DNA of 64,000 nt from Halorussus limi (lineage in GTDB: Archaea > Halobacteriota > Halobacteria > Halobacteriales > Haladaptataceae): the NCBI RefSeq assembly GCF_023238205.1, contig NZ_CP096659.1, positions 124,001-188,000 of the forward strand, in the 5' to 3' direction. Shown in pieces: positions 12,937 through 21,780 of the stretch (within the stretch, counting starts at the first letter, position 1; every line of letters starts with the position of its first letter). Under the pieces are notes generated by a model. That model worked only from the letters and a program-made list of their open reading frames with translations. It was not told where the DNA came from and did not search any database. Both the position numbers and the translations under genes were made by a program.

Positions 12937-13875
12937 ATGATGGTCGCGCAGACCGACTGGCTTTCCGGGGTGGTCGCCGAGACGCTCGCGGAACTCCGGG
13001 CCGGACTCGTGGACGCGATTCCGAAACTCCTGACCGCGCTCCTCTTTCTCGCAGTGGCCTTCGCCGGGATTCGGGTCGCGCTTCGACTCGTCCGGTCCGC
13101 GCTCGGGCGACTCTACGCCGACGAACTCGTCGCCGACCTGTTCACCACCGTCGCGGCGGTGTTCCTCTGGTTCGCGGCCGCGCTCACGCTCCTGAAGATT
13201 CTGGGGATGGGCGACATCGCCGCGAGTCTGGGGACCGCGACCGGATTCGTCGCCTTGGGCGTCAGCTACGCGCTCTCGGACATGATAGCCGACACCGTCT
13301 CCGGGGTGTACCTCCTGCGGGACCCCGACTTCGAACCCGGCGATACGGTCGTCGCGGGCGACGTGACGGGAGAGGTCCGGACGATCGACCTCCGAAAGAC
13401 GAGACTGGAGGTCGAGGGCGGTGACGTGGTGGTGATGGGCAACAGTTCGGTCGAGGAGAAGTGGACCAAGAAATCGCACGCCGGGTCGAGTCCGGCCGAC
13501 GCCGGGGAGACGCCCGGCGAATCGGCGGCCGGGTGGCTAACGAATCGCGCGAGGCGTCAGAGTAGACCGCGACAGAATAGGCTCCGACGGACCGGGCGGT
13601 CGTCAGTCGGTTCGCGCTTCCGTGATGACGAGCATCCCGTCGTTGGTGGTAATCTCGGTCGCCTCCTCGGGGACCTCGAACTCGAACTGGCGGTCACCCG
13701 CGACGACGATTACCGTGTCGCCGAGGATGTCCAGCGCCACCTCGACGCCGCGGCCGAAGTCCACGACCACGACGTTCTCGTCGTCGTACTCCCGACGGGC
13801 GATGGTCAAGTCGTCTTCTTCGTTCGCCGCCGACCGAATGGGTTGGGGTGTCTTCACGTGTTCGCTAGGGGTTAG
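12937..13875 (+). CDS. MscS-family small-conductance mechanosensitive channel, C-terminal frame disturbed
   Basis: Residues 1-175 form a compact MscS-like channel: membrane helices near 25-45, 60-80 and 90-120 (LGTATGFVALGVSYALSDMI is the pore-lining type), then a beta domain (DPDFEPGDTVVAGDVTGEVR, then TIDLRKTRLEVEGG) ending EEKWTKK. After about residue 185 the frame becomes Arg-rich and runs on antisense to the next gene until 13875, which is unlike haloarchaeal proteins. A +2 shift would give an acidic tail (VANESREASE) with a stop at 13563-13565, just before the convergent gene. A frameshift near 13480-13530 is likely. Confidence 0.75.
   Translation: MMVAQTDWLSGVVAETLAELRAGLVDAIPKLLTALLFLAVAFAGIRVALRLVRSALGRLYADELVADLFTTVAAVFLWFAAALTLLKILGMGDIAASLGTATGFVALGVSYALSDMIADTVSGVYLLRDPDFEPGDTVVAGDVTGEVRTIDLRKTRLEVEGGDVVVMGNSSVEEKWTKKSHAGSSPADAGETPGESAAGWLTNRARRQSRPRQNRLRRTGRSSVGSRFRDDEHPVVGGNLGRLLGDLELELAVTRDDDYRVAEDVQRHLDAAAEVHDHDVLVVVLPTGDGQVVFFVRRRPNGLGCLHVFARG
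13603..13857 (-). CDS. Small haloarchaeal protein (84 aa), Hsp20-like beta fold (DUF7127-like)
   Basis: From a GTG start the product begins VKTPQPIRSAANEEDDLTIA. It contains alternating hydrophobic strands (NVVVVDFGRGVEVALDILGD and TVIVVAGDRQFEFEVPEEA) and ends GMLVITEARTD. This is a small all-beta domain resembling the N-terminal part of Hsp20/alpha-crystallin-like haloarchaeal proteins, family DUF7127 by memory. A longer frame reaches 13977 but its extra residues are not haloarchaeal in composition. It lies convergent to the MscS gene. Confidence 0.65.
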   Translation of the reverse strand: MKTPQPIRSAANEEDDLTIARREYDDENVVVVDFGRGVEVALDILGDTVIVVAGDRQFEFEVPEEATEITTNDGMLVITEARTD

Positions 13876-14073
13876 TCGCGGGTAAGTGCTGTGCCCGCGG
13901 CGGATTAAGCAAAAAGCGCAAGAGAGACGTGTATCATCGAATAAATGAGAAGTGACGGAATATCGGGGTCGTTTCATCTGGCTATTTATTCGGGGCGAGT
14001 CGGGCGATTTCGCTTTTGGCCGCTCTAACGGTCTGCTTAGCCGCTTTCGAGTAGAAAAGGAAATAGAGCGGAC
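13858..14073. other. Intergenic region, no gene seen
   Basis: This A/T-richer stretch probably holds the promoter of the DUF7127-like gene (minus) near its left end and the 3' untranslated part of sucCD near its right end. No reading frame is convincing. Confidence 0.4.
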
Positions 14074-14943
14074 TTACAGGAAGTCCTCGATGTGGTCCGC
14101 GACTTCGTTGGGCGTGTCGCCGACCGGGACGCCCGCGTCGTTCAGCGCGTTTATCTTGCTCTCGGCGGTGCCGGTGCCGCTACCGGAGACGATTGCGCCC
14201 GCGTGGCCCATGCGCTTGCCCGGCGGGGCGGTCCGGCCCGCGATGAACCCGGCGACCGGCGTGTCCATGTTCTCGGCGATGAACTGGGCGGCCTCCTCTT
14301 CGTCTTCGCCGCCGATTTCGCCGCACATGACGACCGCCTTCGTGTCGGGGTCGTTCTCGAACAGTTCGAGCGCGTCGATGAAGTCGGTGCCGATGATGGG
14401 GTCGCCGCCGATGCCGATGGCGGTGGTCTGACCGATGCCCCGGGAGGTCAGGTTGTCCACGACCTGATAGGTGAGGGTGCCCGACCGGGAGACGAGTCCG
14501 ACCTCGCCGGACTCGAAGATGTTGCCCGGCAGGATGCCGAGTTTCGACTCGCCGGGGGTGATGATGCCCGGACAGTTCGGGCCGATGAGTCGGGTGTCCA
14601 CTTCCGAGAGGCGCTTGTTGACCTTGGCCATGTCCTGCGTGGGGATGCCCTCCGTGATGGCGACCACGAGGTCCAGCGGCGCGTCGAGCGCCTCGAAGAC
14701 GGCGTCGCCCGCGAACGCGGGCGGGACGAAGACGACCGAGGCGTCGGCGTCCTCCTCGCGGGCCGCCTCGTGGACCGTGTCGTAGACCGGCACGCCGTTG
14801 ACCTCTTGGCCGCCCTTGCCCGGCACTGCGCCGGCGACGACGTTGGTGCCGTAGTCCATCATCTGTTCGGCGTGGAACTTGCCTTCCCCGCCGGTGATGC
14901 CCTGTACGACGACTCTGGTGTCCGAATCGACTAGAACGCTCAT
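14074..14943 (-). CDS. sucD: Succinate-CoA ligase (ADP-forming) subunit alpha
   Basis: With SucC this subunit interconverts succinyl-CoA and succinate with substrate-level phosphorylation in the TCA cycle. The 289-residue protein shows the CoA-binding N-terminus ([20 protein letters not shown]) and [20 protein letters not shown], and the phosphohistidine loop in [16 protein letters not shown]. It overlaps sucC by four bases (ATGA) and is translated from the same message downstream of it. Length and motifs are normal. Confidence 0.97.
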   Translation of the reverse strand: MSVLVDSDTRVVVQGITGGEGKFHAEQMMDYGTNVVAGAVPGKGGQEVNGVPVYDTVHEAAREEDADASVVFVPPAFAGDAVFEALDAPLDLVVAITEGIPTQDMAKVNKRLSEVDTRLIGPNCPGIITPGESKLGILPGNIFESGEVGLVSRSGTLTYQVVDNLTSRGIGQTTAIGIGGDPIIGTDFIDALELFENDPDTKAVVMCGEIGGEDEEEAAQFIAENMDTPVAGFIAGRTAPPGKRMGHAGAIVSGSGTGTAESKINALNDAGVPVGDTPNEVADHIEDFL

Positions 14944-16085
14944 TGTGCTTCCTCCTCGGAGTATTCGACCGTGCGTTGAACCGCGTCTTCGAGGGTCTCC
15001 TCGACCGTGACGAGTTCGTCGTTCAGAATCTCGCGGCCCTCCTCTGCGTTGGTGCCGGCGAGGCGGACGACCACGGGCTTGGGAATCTCGTCGAACTGTT
15101 CGAGCGCGGAGTTGATGCCCTTCGCGACTTCGTCGCCGCGGGTGATGCCCCCGAAGATGTTGAAGACGACCGCGTCGACGTTCTCGTCGGAGAACACCAT
15201 GTCGAGCGCGTTCGCCACGCGCTCGGCCTTCGCGCCGCCCCCGATGTCGAGGAAGTTGGCGGGTTCGCCGCCGTAGTAGTCCACGAGGTCCAGCGTCGTC
15301 ATCACGAGTCCGGCACCGTTGCCGATGATGCCGACGTTACCCGAGAGTCGGACGTAGTCGAAGCCGTACTCGCTGGCCTTGCGTTCGAGGTCGTCCTCGA
15401 ACGTCTCCTCCTCCATCTCGGCGAGTTCCTGCTGGCGGAACAGCGCGTCGTCGTCGATGTTCATCACGGCGTCGGCCGCGATAATCTCGTCGTCGTCGGT
15501 GACCATCAGCGGGTTGATTTCGACCTCGCTGGCGTCGCGGTCGTCCCAGAGCTGATACATCGTCTGGAGGACGGAGGCCACGTCGCGAGCGAGTTCGCGG
15601 GGGACGCCCGCGTCGTAGACGACCTTGCGGGCCTGATAGGGATGCATCCCGAACGCCGGGTCGATGTGCTCCCGAGCGATGGCGTCGGGAGTCTCCTCGG
15701 CGACCGACTCGATGTCGACCCCGCCCTTGGTCGAGACCATGGCCACGGGCTTGCCCTCGCCGCGGTCCATCGTGACGCCGACGTAGAGTTCGTTCACGAA
15801 GTCCACGGCCTCCTCGACCAGCACGCGGTCGACGTGGTAGCCCTTGAGGTCCATGCCGAGAATCTCGTCGGCGACCTGCTCGGCCTCGTCGCGACTCTCG
15901 GCGAGTTTGATGCCGCCGGCCTTCCCGCGGCCGCCGACGTGTACCTGTGCCTTCACGGCGACCGGGTAGCCGATGTCCTCGGCGGCCTCGACTACCTCGT
16001 CGACCGACGACGCCAGCGTCGCGTCCGGCGTCGGAATCCCTGCGTCGGCGAAGACGCTCTTCGCCTGATACTCGTGTAATCTCAT
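14940..16085 (-). CDS. sucC: Succinate-CoA ligase (ADP-forming) subunit beta
   Basis: The nucleotide-binding subunit of succinyl-CoA synthetase has 381 residues. An ATP-grasp domain starts [20 protein letters not shown] and includes [17 protein letters not shown], and EINPLMV provides metal ligands. The C-terminal ligase domain has [21 protein letters not shown] and NIFGGITR. It is the first gene of the sucCD operon; a TATA-like ACTATACTT lies about 20-30 nt upstream on the minus strand (about 16098-16108). Confidence 0.97.
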   Translation of the reverse strand: MRLHEYQAKSVFADAGIPTPDATLASSVDEVVEAAEDIGYPVAVKAQVHVGGRGKAGGIKLAESRDEAEQVADEILGMDLKGYHVDRVLVEEAVDFVNELYVGVTMDRGEGKPVAMVSTKGGVDIESVAEETPDAIAREHIDPAFGMHPYQARKVVYDAGVPRELARDVASVLQTMYQLWDDRDASEVEINPLMVTDDDEIIAADAVMNIDDDALFRQQELAEMEEETFEDDLERKASEYGFDYVRLSGNVGIIGNGAGLVMTTLDLVDYYGGEPANFLDIGGGAKAERVANALDMVFSDENVDAVVFNIFGGITRGDEVAKGINSALEQFDEIPKPVVVRLAGTNAEEGREILNDELVTVEETLEDAVQRTVEYSEEEAQ

Positions 16086-16472
16086 TCTAGGCTCGGACTA
16101 TACTTTCCGCGTGCAAGAGTTAGTAGTATCGGAATCGGTAGGAAGGGTCCCGCGGAGGTCGGCGAGGACGGACTCCGAGTCGCGTTCGGAACTGGAACGC
16201 GACGCCGCCTCGTTCGCCTTGAAAGCTATCGTCGTTGTCGCCGGTCAACCTATCATTGGTCGGGAAACAACGAGCGATACCGAACCGACGGGCCGAACGG
16301 GCGAGCGCACCGACCGCCATCCCGGAGTGGCCGTCTTGATTCCCGGCCGAGAGTAACGGCAGATTCTCGGAGGTCAGACCGGCGTCGTCGCCCGATATAA
16401 GTTGGGCGCGACGCCGTGGACGATAGCGGGACTTGATACGTATCGCCGACCCACTGTGTCATGTGGTAACGT
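16086..16472. other. Intergenic region between divergent sucC and a Tat-secreted protein gene
   Basis: The sucC promoter lies at the left edge. GATATAAG (about 16395-16402) near the right side could serve the downstream plus-strand gene with a leader of about 50 nt. The middle 250 bases hold only unconvincing open frames on both strands. Confidence 0.4.
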
Positions 16473-16874
16473 ATGGCTAGAGAAACGGACGACGAGACCA
16501 CCGAGCGACGAACTGTCCTCAAGCGATTCGGGCAGGGGGCCTTGGCCGTCCCCCTCGTCACGGGAGCGGCGACGCGAGGGTCCGCGGAGACGGACACGGC
16601 AGGCGAGTCGAGAGAGACCGGCACGTACAACCACCGATTCCAAGTGTGGGCGGCCGAACACATCGGTTTCGACTACCACTTCGTGGCCGACGGACCGGTC
16701 CGCGGCGTCGGGCATCCAGAGCAGTGGCGTGGCGCGGAGACGAACAACGACGTAGTCTCCTCTCTCGGCAACGGTCGATACCGCGTCGAGGGCCACACCG
16801 GGAACGGGTACGACGACACGTTCGACGTCGGGCAGGTGTACAGAATCGTCATCGACGACGCCAAAATCCTCTGA
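16473..16874 (+). CDS. Tat-secreted small protein, unknown function
   Basis: The N-terminus has a twin-arginine signal (ERRTVLKRFGQGALAVPLVT, then GAATRGSA), so this 133-residue protein is exported folded. The mature part (from about residue 38) is predicted beta-rich: YNHRFQVWAAEHIGFDYHFV, then VSSLGNGRYRVEGHTGNGYD and VYRIVIDDAKIL. It may be a carbohydrate-binding or lectin-like fold, but no family is recognised. It has no operon partners. Confidence 0.7.
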   Translation: MARETDDETTERRTVLKRFGQGALAVPLVTGAATRGSAETDTAGESRETGTYNHRFQVWAAEHIGFDYHFVADGPVRGVGHPEQWRGAETNNDVVSSLGNGRYRVEGHTGNGYDDTFDVGQVYRIVIDDAKIL

Positions 16875-16925
16875 GTCCGTCGCGGGCAGTCGAACGCGGC
16901 CGGTCGGGTCGGAAGACGCGACGAC

Positions 16926-17126
16926 TCATTCCTCGGCATAGAGGCGCACCAACCCGCACTCGGGACACCGACGGGGCGTCACGTCGAGGGCCTTCGTCAC
17001 GCCGACGGCGGCCAACACGTCGTCGCTCTCGGCGTCGGTCCGGACCCTGAACTCCCCTTGCCCGGTGAAGAGGTCGGCCGCCTCCAGTGCGACGTCGCAG
17101 TCCGGACAGCGCGCGTCTACACTCAT
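16926..17126 (-). CDS. Small zinc-ribbon protein (66 aa)
   Basis: Two knuckles, CPDCDVALEAADLF at the start and RRCPECGLVRLYAEE at the end, would bind one zinc ion. The middle (EFRVRTDAESDDVLAAVGVT) is a small alpha-beta insert. This is a common haloarchaeal small zinc-protein layout, probably binding nucleic acid or protein. It ends convergent to the Tat-protein gene with a 51-nt gap. Confidence 0.7.
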   Translation of the reverse strand: MSVDARCPDCDVALEAADLFTGQGEFRVRTDAESDDVLAAVGVTKALDVTPRRCPECGLVRLYAEE

Positions 17127-17198
17127 ACGTGCGGATTCTCACGGTCACACGAAAAACATGTCGGATTTTGTTCAGCCAGACGACAGCTCGGCCGGGCG

Positions 17199-17273
17199 CT
17201 ACTCGGCGTCGTACCGGACCGGTCCGCACTCGGAGCAGACGCATCTGTGGCGTAGGTGTTCGTCACACCGGAT
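17199..17273 (-). pseudogene. Possible remnant of a second zinc-ribbon gene
   Basis: One minus-strand frame reads CDEHLRHRCVCSECGPVRYD followed by A-E-stop. The ending CSECGPVRYDAE resembles the end of the neighbouring zinc-ribbon gene (CPECGLVRLYAEE). The frame has no start codon and is closed upstream by TAA (17274-17276), so it looks like a decayed 3' fragment. The rest of 17127-17363 shows no gene. Confidence 0.3.
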
Positions 17274-17363
17274 TTACTCGCAATTCCGTCGTTGTAGATT
17301 CGTATGTTGCCAGTCCAATCGCACCGTCCCAACTAGCGAAACGGGGTGATTCGGCCGTCTCCA

Positions 17364-17696
17364 TTAGCGATGTAGTAGTCCCAATATCCGACTGCGAACG
17401 TCATCAGCGGAGTCGTACGTTTGGTTCTGGGTTACGGCAAGCACTTCCTCGAGAGATTTCTCCCCGCTCTGGGTTTGAATCTCGTAGTCTCCGTAGGCCT
17501 CGACCAATTCATCCGTCGTGGTTGGATAATCGTGACCTTCGAGTGCGTCGTCGAGGTCACCAAGCTGTTCGCTCGGGTCGCCGTGCTTCTGTTGGTCTTC
17601 AGTAGCACGGTCACGTACCTCCTCTCGCTCTCGCTCCGGTTGGCGTCGCTCTTCGTCGTCCGTCTGCTCGTCTCGGCTTTGATTGTCGTCTGCCAT
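17364..17696 (-). CDS. DUF5789-like small haloarchaeal protein
   Basis: From the ATG at 17696 the product begins MADDNQSRDEQTDDEERRQP. A very polar, charged N-terminal half precedes a small folded domain (LEGHDYPTTTDELVEAYGDY, then EIQTQSGEKSLEEVLA and RSRILGLLHR). The YPxTxxELxxxYGDxE pattern is characteristic of a haloarchaeal family (DUF5789 by memory). The frame is open to 17771 but the extension is basic. The function is unknown. Confidence 0.7.
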   Translation of the reverse strand: MADDNQSRDEQTDDEERRQPEREREEVRDRATEDQQKHGDPSEQLGDLDDALEGHDYPTTTDELVEAYGDYEIQTQSGEKSLEEVLAVTQNQTYDSADDVRSRILGLLHR

Positions 17697-17879
17697 CCTC
17701 CTCCATAGGAGACCGATTCGCATAACGGTTTGGTCGCCCATGGTGTAACCGCGAGCAGAGGTTCTATTCATCGCTGAATTTATCCGCTGTATCCAGCAGA
17801 CCGGTTCTATCAGGGAATATATTTCTCTGCGGATGAAACCTGTCTTAGAGACGGGGAGTTCTATCTGAGGTGAACGCGC

Positions 17880-19073
17880 TCAGTTCGTGGAGACGATGTC
17901 GATGACGTCGCGACTGTCGAGTTCCGCGTCCGCGCCGACCTGCCGGTTGCTCCGGCAGTCGATGCCGTGGAGGAACCCCTCGCCGAGGTCCGAGTGGATG
18001 TGGTGGGCGAAGTCCTCTGCGGTCGCGCCCTCCGGCAGGAGGAAGCAGTCGGGCAGGACCTCGCCGTTCTCGTTGCCCAGTCCGTTCGCGCCGCCGGGGA
18101 AGACGGGCACGAGACCCAGTTCCTCGAACAGCGCCTCTTCGAGCGCCTGCTGGACGCCGGTGCCGTCGAACTCCGCGACGAACGACTCGATGGCCTCCAG
18201 ACCCTCGCGCTGTTCGCCCGACACGTCGCCCACGATTTCGAAGTCGCCGTCGCCCGGGCGGTACTCGACCGCGCCCTGCTCGTCGGCCTGCTTGAGGGCC
18301 TTCTCGGCGTGGGCCGAGACCGGAACGAACGTCAGGTGGTCGTACTCGGGGTCGTCGGTGATTTCGTCGTAGTTCGCCTGCGCCTCGGGCGTGTCCATCT
18401 TGTTCGCGGCGACGACCATCGGCTTGGTCGTCTTGCGAATCTCGCGGGCCAGTTCCTCTCGGTCGTCGTCGTCCCACGTCTCGGGGTCCAACTCGAGGTC
18501 CAGCGAGAGGATTTCCCGTTTGATCTCGTCCTTGTTGGTCCGGAACGCGCTCATCTGCTCGGCGAGTTCGACCTCGATGTCGTCCTCGTTGCCGTCGTAC
18601 CCGCTCTCGTAGCGGTCGATGCCCTTCTCCAGCACTTCGAGGTACCACATGTCGAGTTCGTCTTCGAGGAAGTCGATGTCTTCCCGGGGGTCGTGGCCCT
18701 CGGTGGGTTCTCCTTCGATGTCGGTGGTCCCCGAGAAGTCCACGACGTGGACCAGCACGTCGGCCTCGTTGAGGTCGGTCAGGAACTGGTTGCCCAGGCC
18801 CGCGCCCTCGTGGGCGCCCGGAATCAGGCCCGCCACATCCACCAGTTTCGTCGGGACGAACCGCGTGCCGTCGTCGCAGTAACCGACGTTCGGCGTACAC
18901 TCCTCGTCGAACTCGGGCGCGGCGCACTCGACTCGGACGTACGCTTCGCCCACGGCGGGGTCGATGGTGGTGAAGGGGTAAGCCCCCTCGGGCACGTCGT
19001 TCATCGTCGCGGCGTTGAAGAAAGTGGACTTGCCCACCGAGGGCTTGCCCACGAGACCGATCTTGTAACTCAT
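17880..19073 (-). CDS. ychF: YchF/Obg-like GTPase or ATPase
   Basis: This translation-associated P-loop NTPase has 397 residues. G1 is GLVGKPSVGKSTFF (residues 5-18), G3 is KLVDVAGLIPGAHEG, G4 is AANKMD (about 210) and the C-terminal TGS domain contains GVQQALEEALFEEL and DFAHHIHSDLGEGFLHGID. The YchF subfamily usually prefers ATP and associates with ribosomes. The window holds the complete gene with a normal start (MSYKIGLVGKPSVGKS). It is transcribed divergently from the glycerophosphotransferase cluster. Confidence 0.93.
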   Translation of the reverse strand: MSYKIGLVGKPSVGKSTFFNAATMNDVPEGAYPFTTIDPAVGEAYVRVECAAPEFDEECTPNVGYCDDGTRFVPTKLVDVAGLIPGAHEGAGLGNQFLTDLNEADVLVHVVDFSGTTDIEGEPTEGHDPREDIDFLEDELDMWYLEVLEKGIDRYESGYDGNEDDIEVELAEQMSAFRTNKDEIKREILSLDLELDPETWDDDDREELAREIRKTTKPMVVAANKMDTPEAQANYDEITDDPEYDHLTFVPVSAHAEKALKQADEQGAVEYRPGDGDFEIVGDVSGEQREGLEAIESFVAEFDGTGVQQALEEALFEELGLVPVFPGGANGLGNENGEVLPDCFLLPEGATAEDFAHHIHSDLGEGFLHGIDCRSNRQVGADAELDSRDVIDIVSTN

Positions 19074-19279
19074 TGCATCTGGGTGGCGGTTCTGCGGTAA
19101 TAAGGTCTGCTAATGGCGGAATCGGTCGTTACGCGTTGTCGCGGCAGACAGTGTCACGATTGCCGCCAGCCACGTCCGACCGGTTCGGACGGGTCTGCCA
19201 GCGGGCGGCCTTTTTGTCGGCGGGCGTCGTGGGTCGGTGTGATGATTCTGCAACTGTCGGCGACGTTCGAGACGGACCG

Positions 19280-20644
19280 ATGGACCTGAGCGGACGCGTC
19301 CCCGAGGTCACGGAGTCGCTCACCGACGCCGCGGGCGCGCTCCCGTCGCTCGCGGGGCACGCCTCGTTTCTCGGCCAGTGGGCGCTCTACCGCGGTATCG
19401 ACGCCGTCGACCCCGCCCGCGACGAGACGCTGTGGGTCTTCGGCGCGCAAGGCGGCGCGGCGTTCGCGGACAACGCCAAGTACCTCTTCCTCCACGTCGC
19501 GGCCGAGTGTCCCGACATTCGGCCGGTCTGGCTCTCGAAGGACTCCGAGGTCGTCCGCGAGTTACAGGCCGAGGGGTTCGAGGCGTACCACTGCTACTCG
19601 CCGCGGGGTCTCCTGCTGACGCTCCGGGCGGGCGTCGTCTTCCTGACGCAGGGCCACCGCGACGTCGCCATGCCCGCCGCGGCGGGCGCGTTCGCGGTCC
19701 TGCTCTGGCACGGGGTCCCCCTCAAGCGCATCTCGTGGGACGCCGGGTTCCGTGACCTACCGGGACCCGTCCGGCGCGCTCACGCCGACATGGCCCGGGA
19801 GTTCGACCTGCTCACGGTGCCCGGCGAGGGCGTCGTCGACCCGTTCGCGTCGGGTCTCCGCGTCGGCCGCGAGCGCATGGCCGTGACGGGCTACCCCCGG
19901 AACGACGCGCTCTTCGGCGAGATTCCGGGCGAGACCGTCGGTGTCGACGCGGCCGCGCTCGACCGGGTGCAGACCCTCTCGACGGAGCGCGAACTGGTCT
20001 TCTATCTGCCGACGTTCCGGGAGTGGACCGACGAGTCGGTCGCAGACCGCCTCGACCTCCCGGCGCTCGACGCCTTCCTCGCCGAACGCGACGCCACCCT
20101 CGTGTTCAAGACCCACCCGCGGGACCGCCTCGACCTGCCGGACGGCCTCGCGAACGTCGTCCAACTGCCGGGAGCGACCGACGTCTACCCCTTCCTCCGG
20201 CACGCCGACGCGCTCGTGACCGACTACTCGTCGGTCTACTTCGACTACCTCCTGCTCGACCGCCCGGTCGTCTTCTACGCCTACGACCTCGCGGAGTACC
20301 GCGCTCGACGGGGGTTCTACTTCGACTACGAGTCGGTCGCGCCCGGCCCGGTCGCCGACTCGTTCGACGGCCTGCTCGCGGGCCTCGACCGCGCGCTCGA
20401 CCCGACCGACGACGCCGACGCGGCCGACCGCGCGGCGGTCCGGACCCGACTCCTCGGGGGCGACCCGGCGGTAGGAAAATCGCCCGATGCTCCCGGTTCG
20501 ACCCCTGGGGGCGCCGACCCGCGAGCGAACGACGCCGGCGATTCGACGGCGAGCGACTCCGCGGCGGCGGGCGCGCGGTCGGCCGCTGTCGCGGCGCTCG
20601 TCCGGCGGCGACTCGCCGAAACGCGGGAGAATCGAGAGAGATAG
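19280..20644 (+). CDS. CDP-glycerol glycerophosphotransferase-family protein (TagB/TagF-like)
   Basis: In bacteria this family transfers glycerol-phosphate from CDP-glycerol to teichoic-acid chains. The 454-residue product (start MDLSGRVPEVTES) shows the family pattern: VFGAQGGAAFADNAKYLFLH, LLWHGVPLKRISWD, VTGYPRNDALF, VFKTHPRDR and DALVTDYSSVYFDYLLLDRP followed by VVFYAYDLAEYRARRGFYFD. A Ser/Ala-rich acidic tail (about 400-454) is haloarchaeal. No membrane segment is obvious, so it is a peripheral enzyme. It is the first of four co-directional genes whose products together suggest a polyol-phosphate polymer. Confidence 0.88.
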   Translation: MDLSGRVPEVTESLTDAAGALPSLAGHASFLGQWALYRGIDAVDPARDETLWVFGAQGGAAFADNAKYLFLHVAAECPDIRPVWLSKDSEVVRELQAEGFEAYHCYSPRGLLLTLRAGVVFLTQGHRDVAMPAAAGAFAVLLWHGVPLKRISWDAGFRDLPGPVRRAHADMAREFDLLTVPGEGVVDPFASGLRVGRERMAVTGYPRNDALFGEIPGETVGVDAAALDRVQTLSTERELVFYLPTFREWTDESVADRLDLPALDAFLAERDATLVFKTHPRDRLDLPDGLANVVQLPGATDVYPFLRHADALVTDYSSVYFDYLLLDRPVVFYAYDLAEYRARRGFYFDYESVAPGPVADSFDGLLAGLDRALDPTDDADAADRAAVRTRLLGGDPAVGKSPDAPGSTPGGADPRANDAGDSTASDSAAAGARSAAVAALVRRRLAETRENRER

Positions 20645-20762
20645 ACGAACCGCCTGGGTACGTAGTCTATAGAGGACTCTATCGACTCGGTTTCGTTCGT
20701 AACGGGTATTTATATTCGAAAAGAAACCTTGAAGTTCGCTTCGCGGGAACCCCCGGCTAAGG

Positions 20763-21692
20763 GTGGCAGACGACGCCTCCGCGGACGGGGGCGCTCGAAC
20801 TCACATCATGGTACACACGAGCGGAACGACAGGGCAGGACGCGCCGAATCGGGCCGACGTATCGCTCATCGCCCACCGCGGGTTCGCGGGGGTCTACCCC
20901 GAGAACACGGTGGCGGCGGTCGAACAGGCGGCCGCCGGCGTCGCGGTGGGCGGAACCCCCGAGATGGTCGAAATCGACGTGATGCCCACCGCAGACGGCG
21001 AAATCGTCACGTTCCACGACTACGACCTCGGTCGGTTGACCGACGCGCCCGAGGAACTCGCCGACCGGAACGTCTGGGAGACCTCCTACGAGACGCTCGC
21101 GGAGTTGGACGTGCTGGGCACCGGCGAGCGAGTCCCCACGCTTGCCGAGATGCTGGACGCGATTCCCGACGAGGTCGGCGTCAACGTCGAGTTCAAGAAC
21201 CCGGGGTCGGCCGGCGTGCGACCCCGCGAGAACCTCCCGCCGGAGGCCCGCGACGAACAGCGCGAACTCTGGCAGGCGTTCGCCGACGACGTCCTCGCGA
21301 CGCTCTCGGAGACCGACCACGACGTGTTGGTCTCGTCGTTCGCGGAGGGCGCGCTCGCGGCGGTCCGCGAGGCCGACCCCTCGGTCCCCGTCGCGGCGGT
21401 GTTCGCCGACTCCATCGCCGACGGGATGGAAATCGCCCGCCGGTACGACTGCGAGGCGGTGCATCCGCCGTGGAACGCCATCGCGGACACCGCGCTGTTC
21501 AACGCCGAGTACGGGTCGCTCGGCCCCTACGAGGACATCGACCTCGTGGAAATCGCCCACGAGGAGGGCCGCGCGGTCAACGCGTGGACCGTCGAGCGGT
21601 GGTACGAGGCCGACCAACTCCGGCAGGCGGGCGTGGACGGCATCATCGCCGACTACCCCGGCGTCCTCCAGTTCGGCGGCGCGGCGGATTGA
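20763..21692 (+). CDS. Glycerophosphodiester phosphodiesterase
   Basis: GDPD enzymes hydrolyse glycerophosphodiesters to sn-glycerol 3-phosphate and an alcohol. The TIM-barrel motifs are present: SLIAHRGFAGVYPENT (catalytic HRG), EIDVMPTADGEIVTFHDYDL (Glu-Asp metal pair and catalytic His), VNVEFKNPGS, and VNAWTVERWYEADQLRQAGV at the end. The GTG at 20763 or the ATG at 20808 (MVHTSGTTGQD) may be the start; there is no signal peptide. It sits between the glycerophosphotransferase and the nucleotidyltransferase fusion, so it may remodel or recycle the same glycerol-phosphate product. Confidence 0.93.
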   Translation: MADDASADGGARTHIMVHTSGTTGQDAPNRADVSLIAHRGFAGVYPENTVAAVEQAAAGVAVGGTPEMVEIDVMPTADGEIVTFHDYDLGRLTDAPEELADRNVWETSYETLAELDVLGTGERVPTLAEMLDAIPDEVGVNVEFKNPGSAGVRPRENLPPEARDEQRELWQAFADDVLATLSETDHDVLVSSFAEGALAAVREADPSVPVAAVFADSIADGMEIARRYDCEAVHPPWNAIADTALFNAEYGSLGPYEDIDLVEIAHEEGRAVNAWTVERWYEADQLRQAGVDGIIADYPGVLQFGGAAD

Positions 21693-21780
21693 CCGAATCG
21701 CAGGCCGTGGCGACGCTCCGGTGAGCGCGGCCGATAGGGTTAATACCACCTGCGTTGGGTTCTGGTGCGGTGACTTATTC

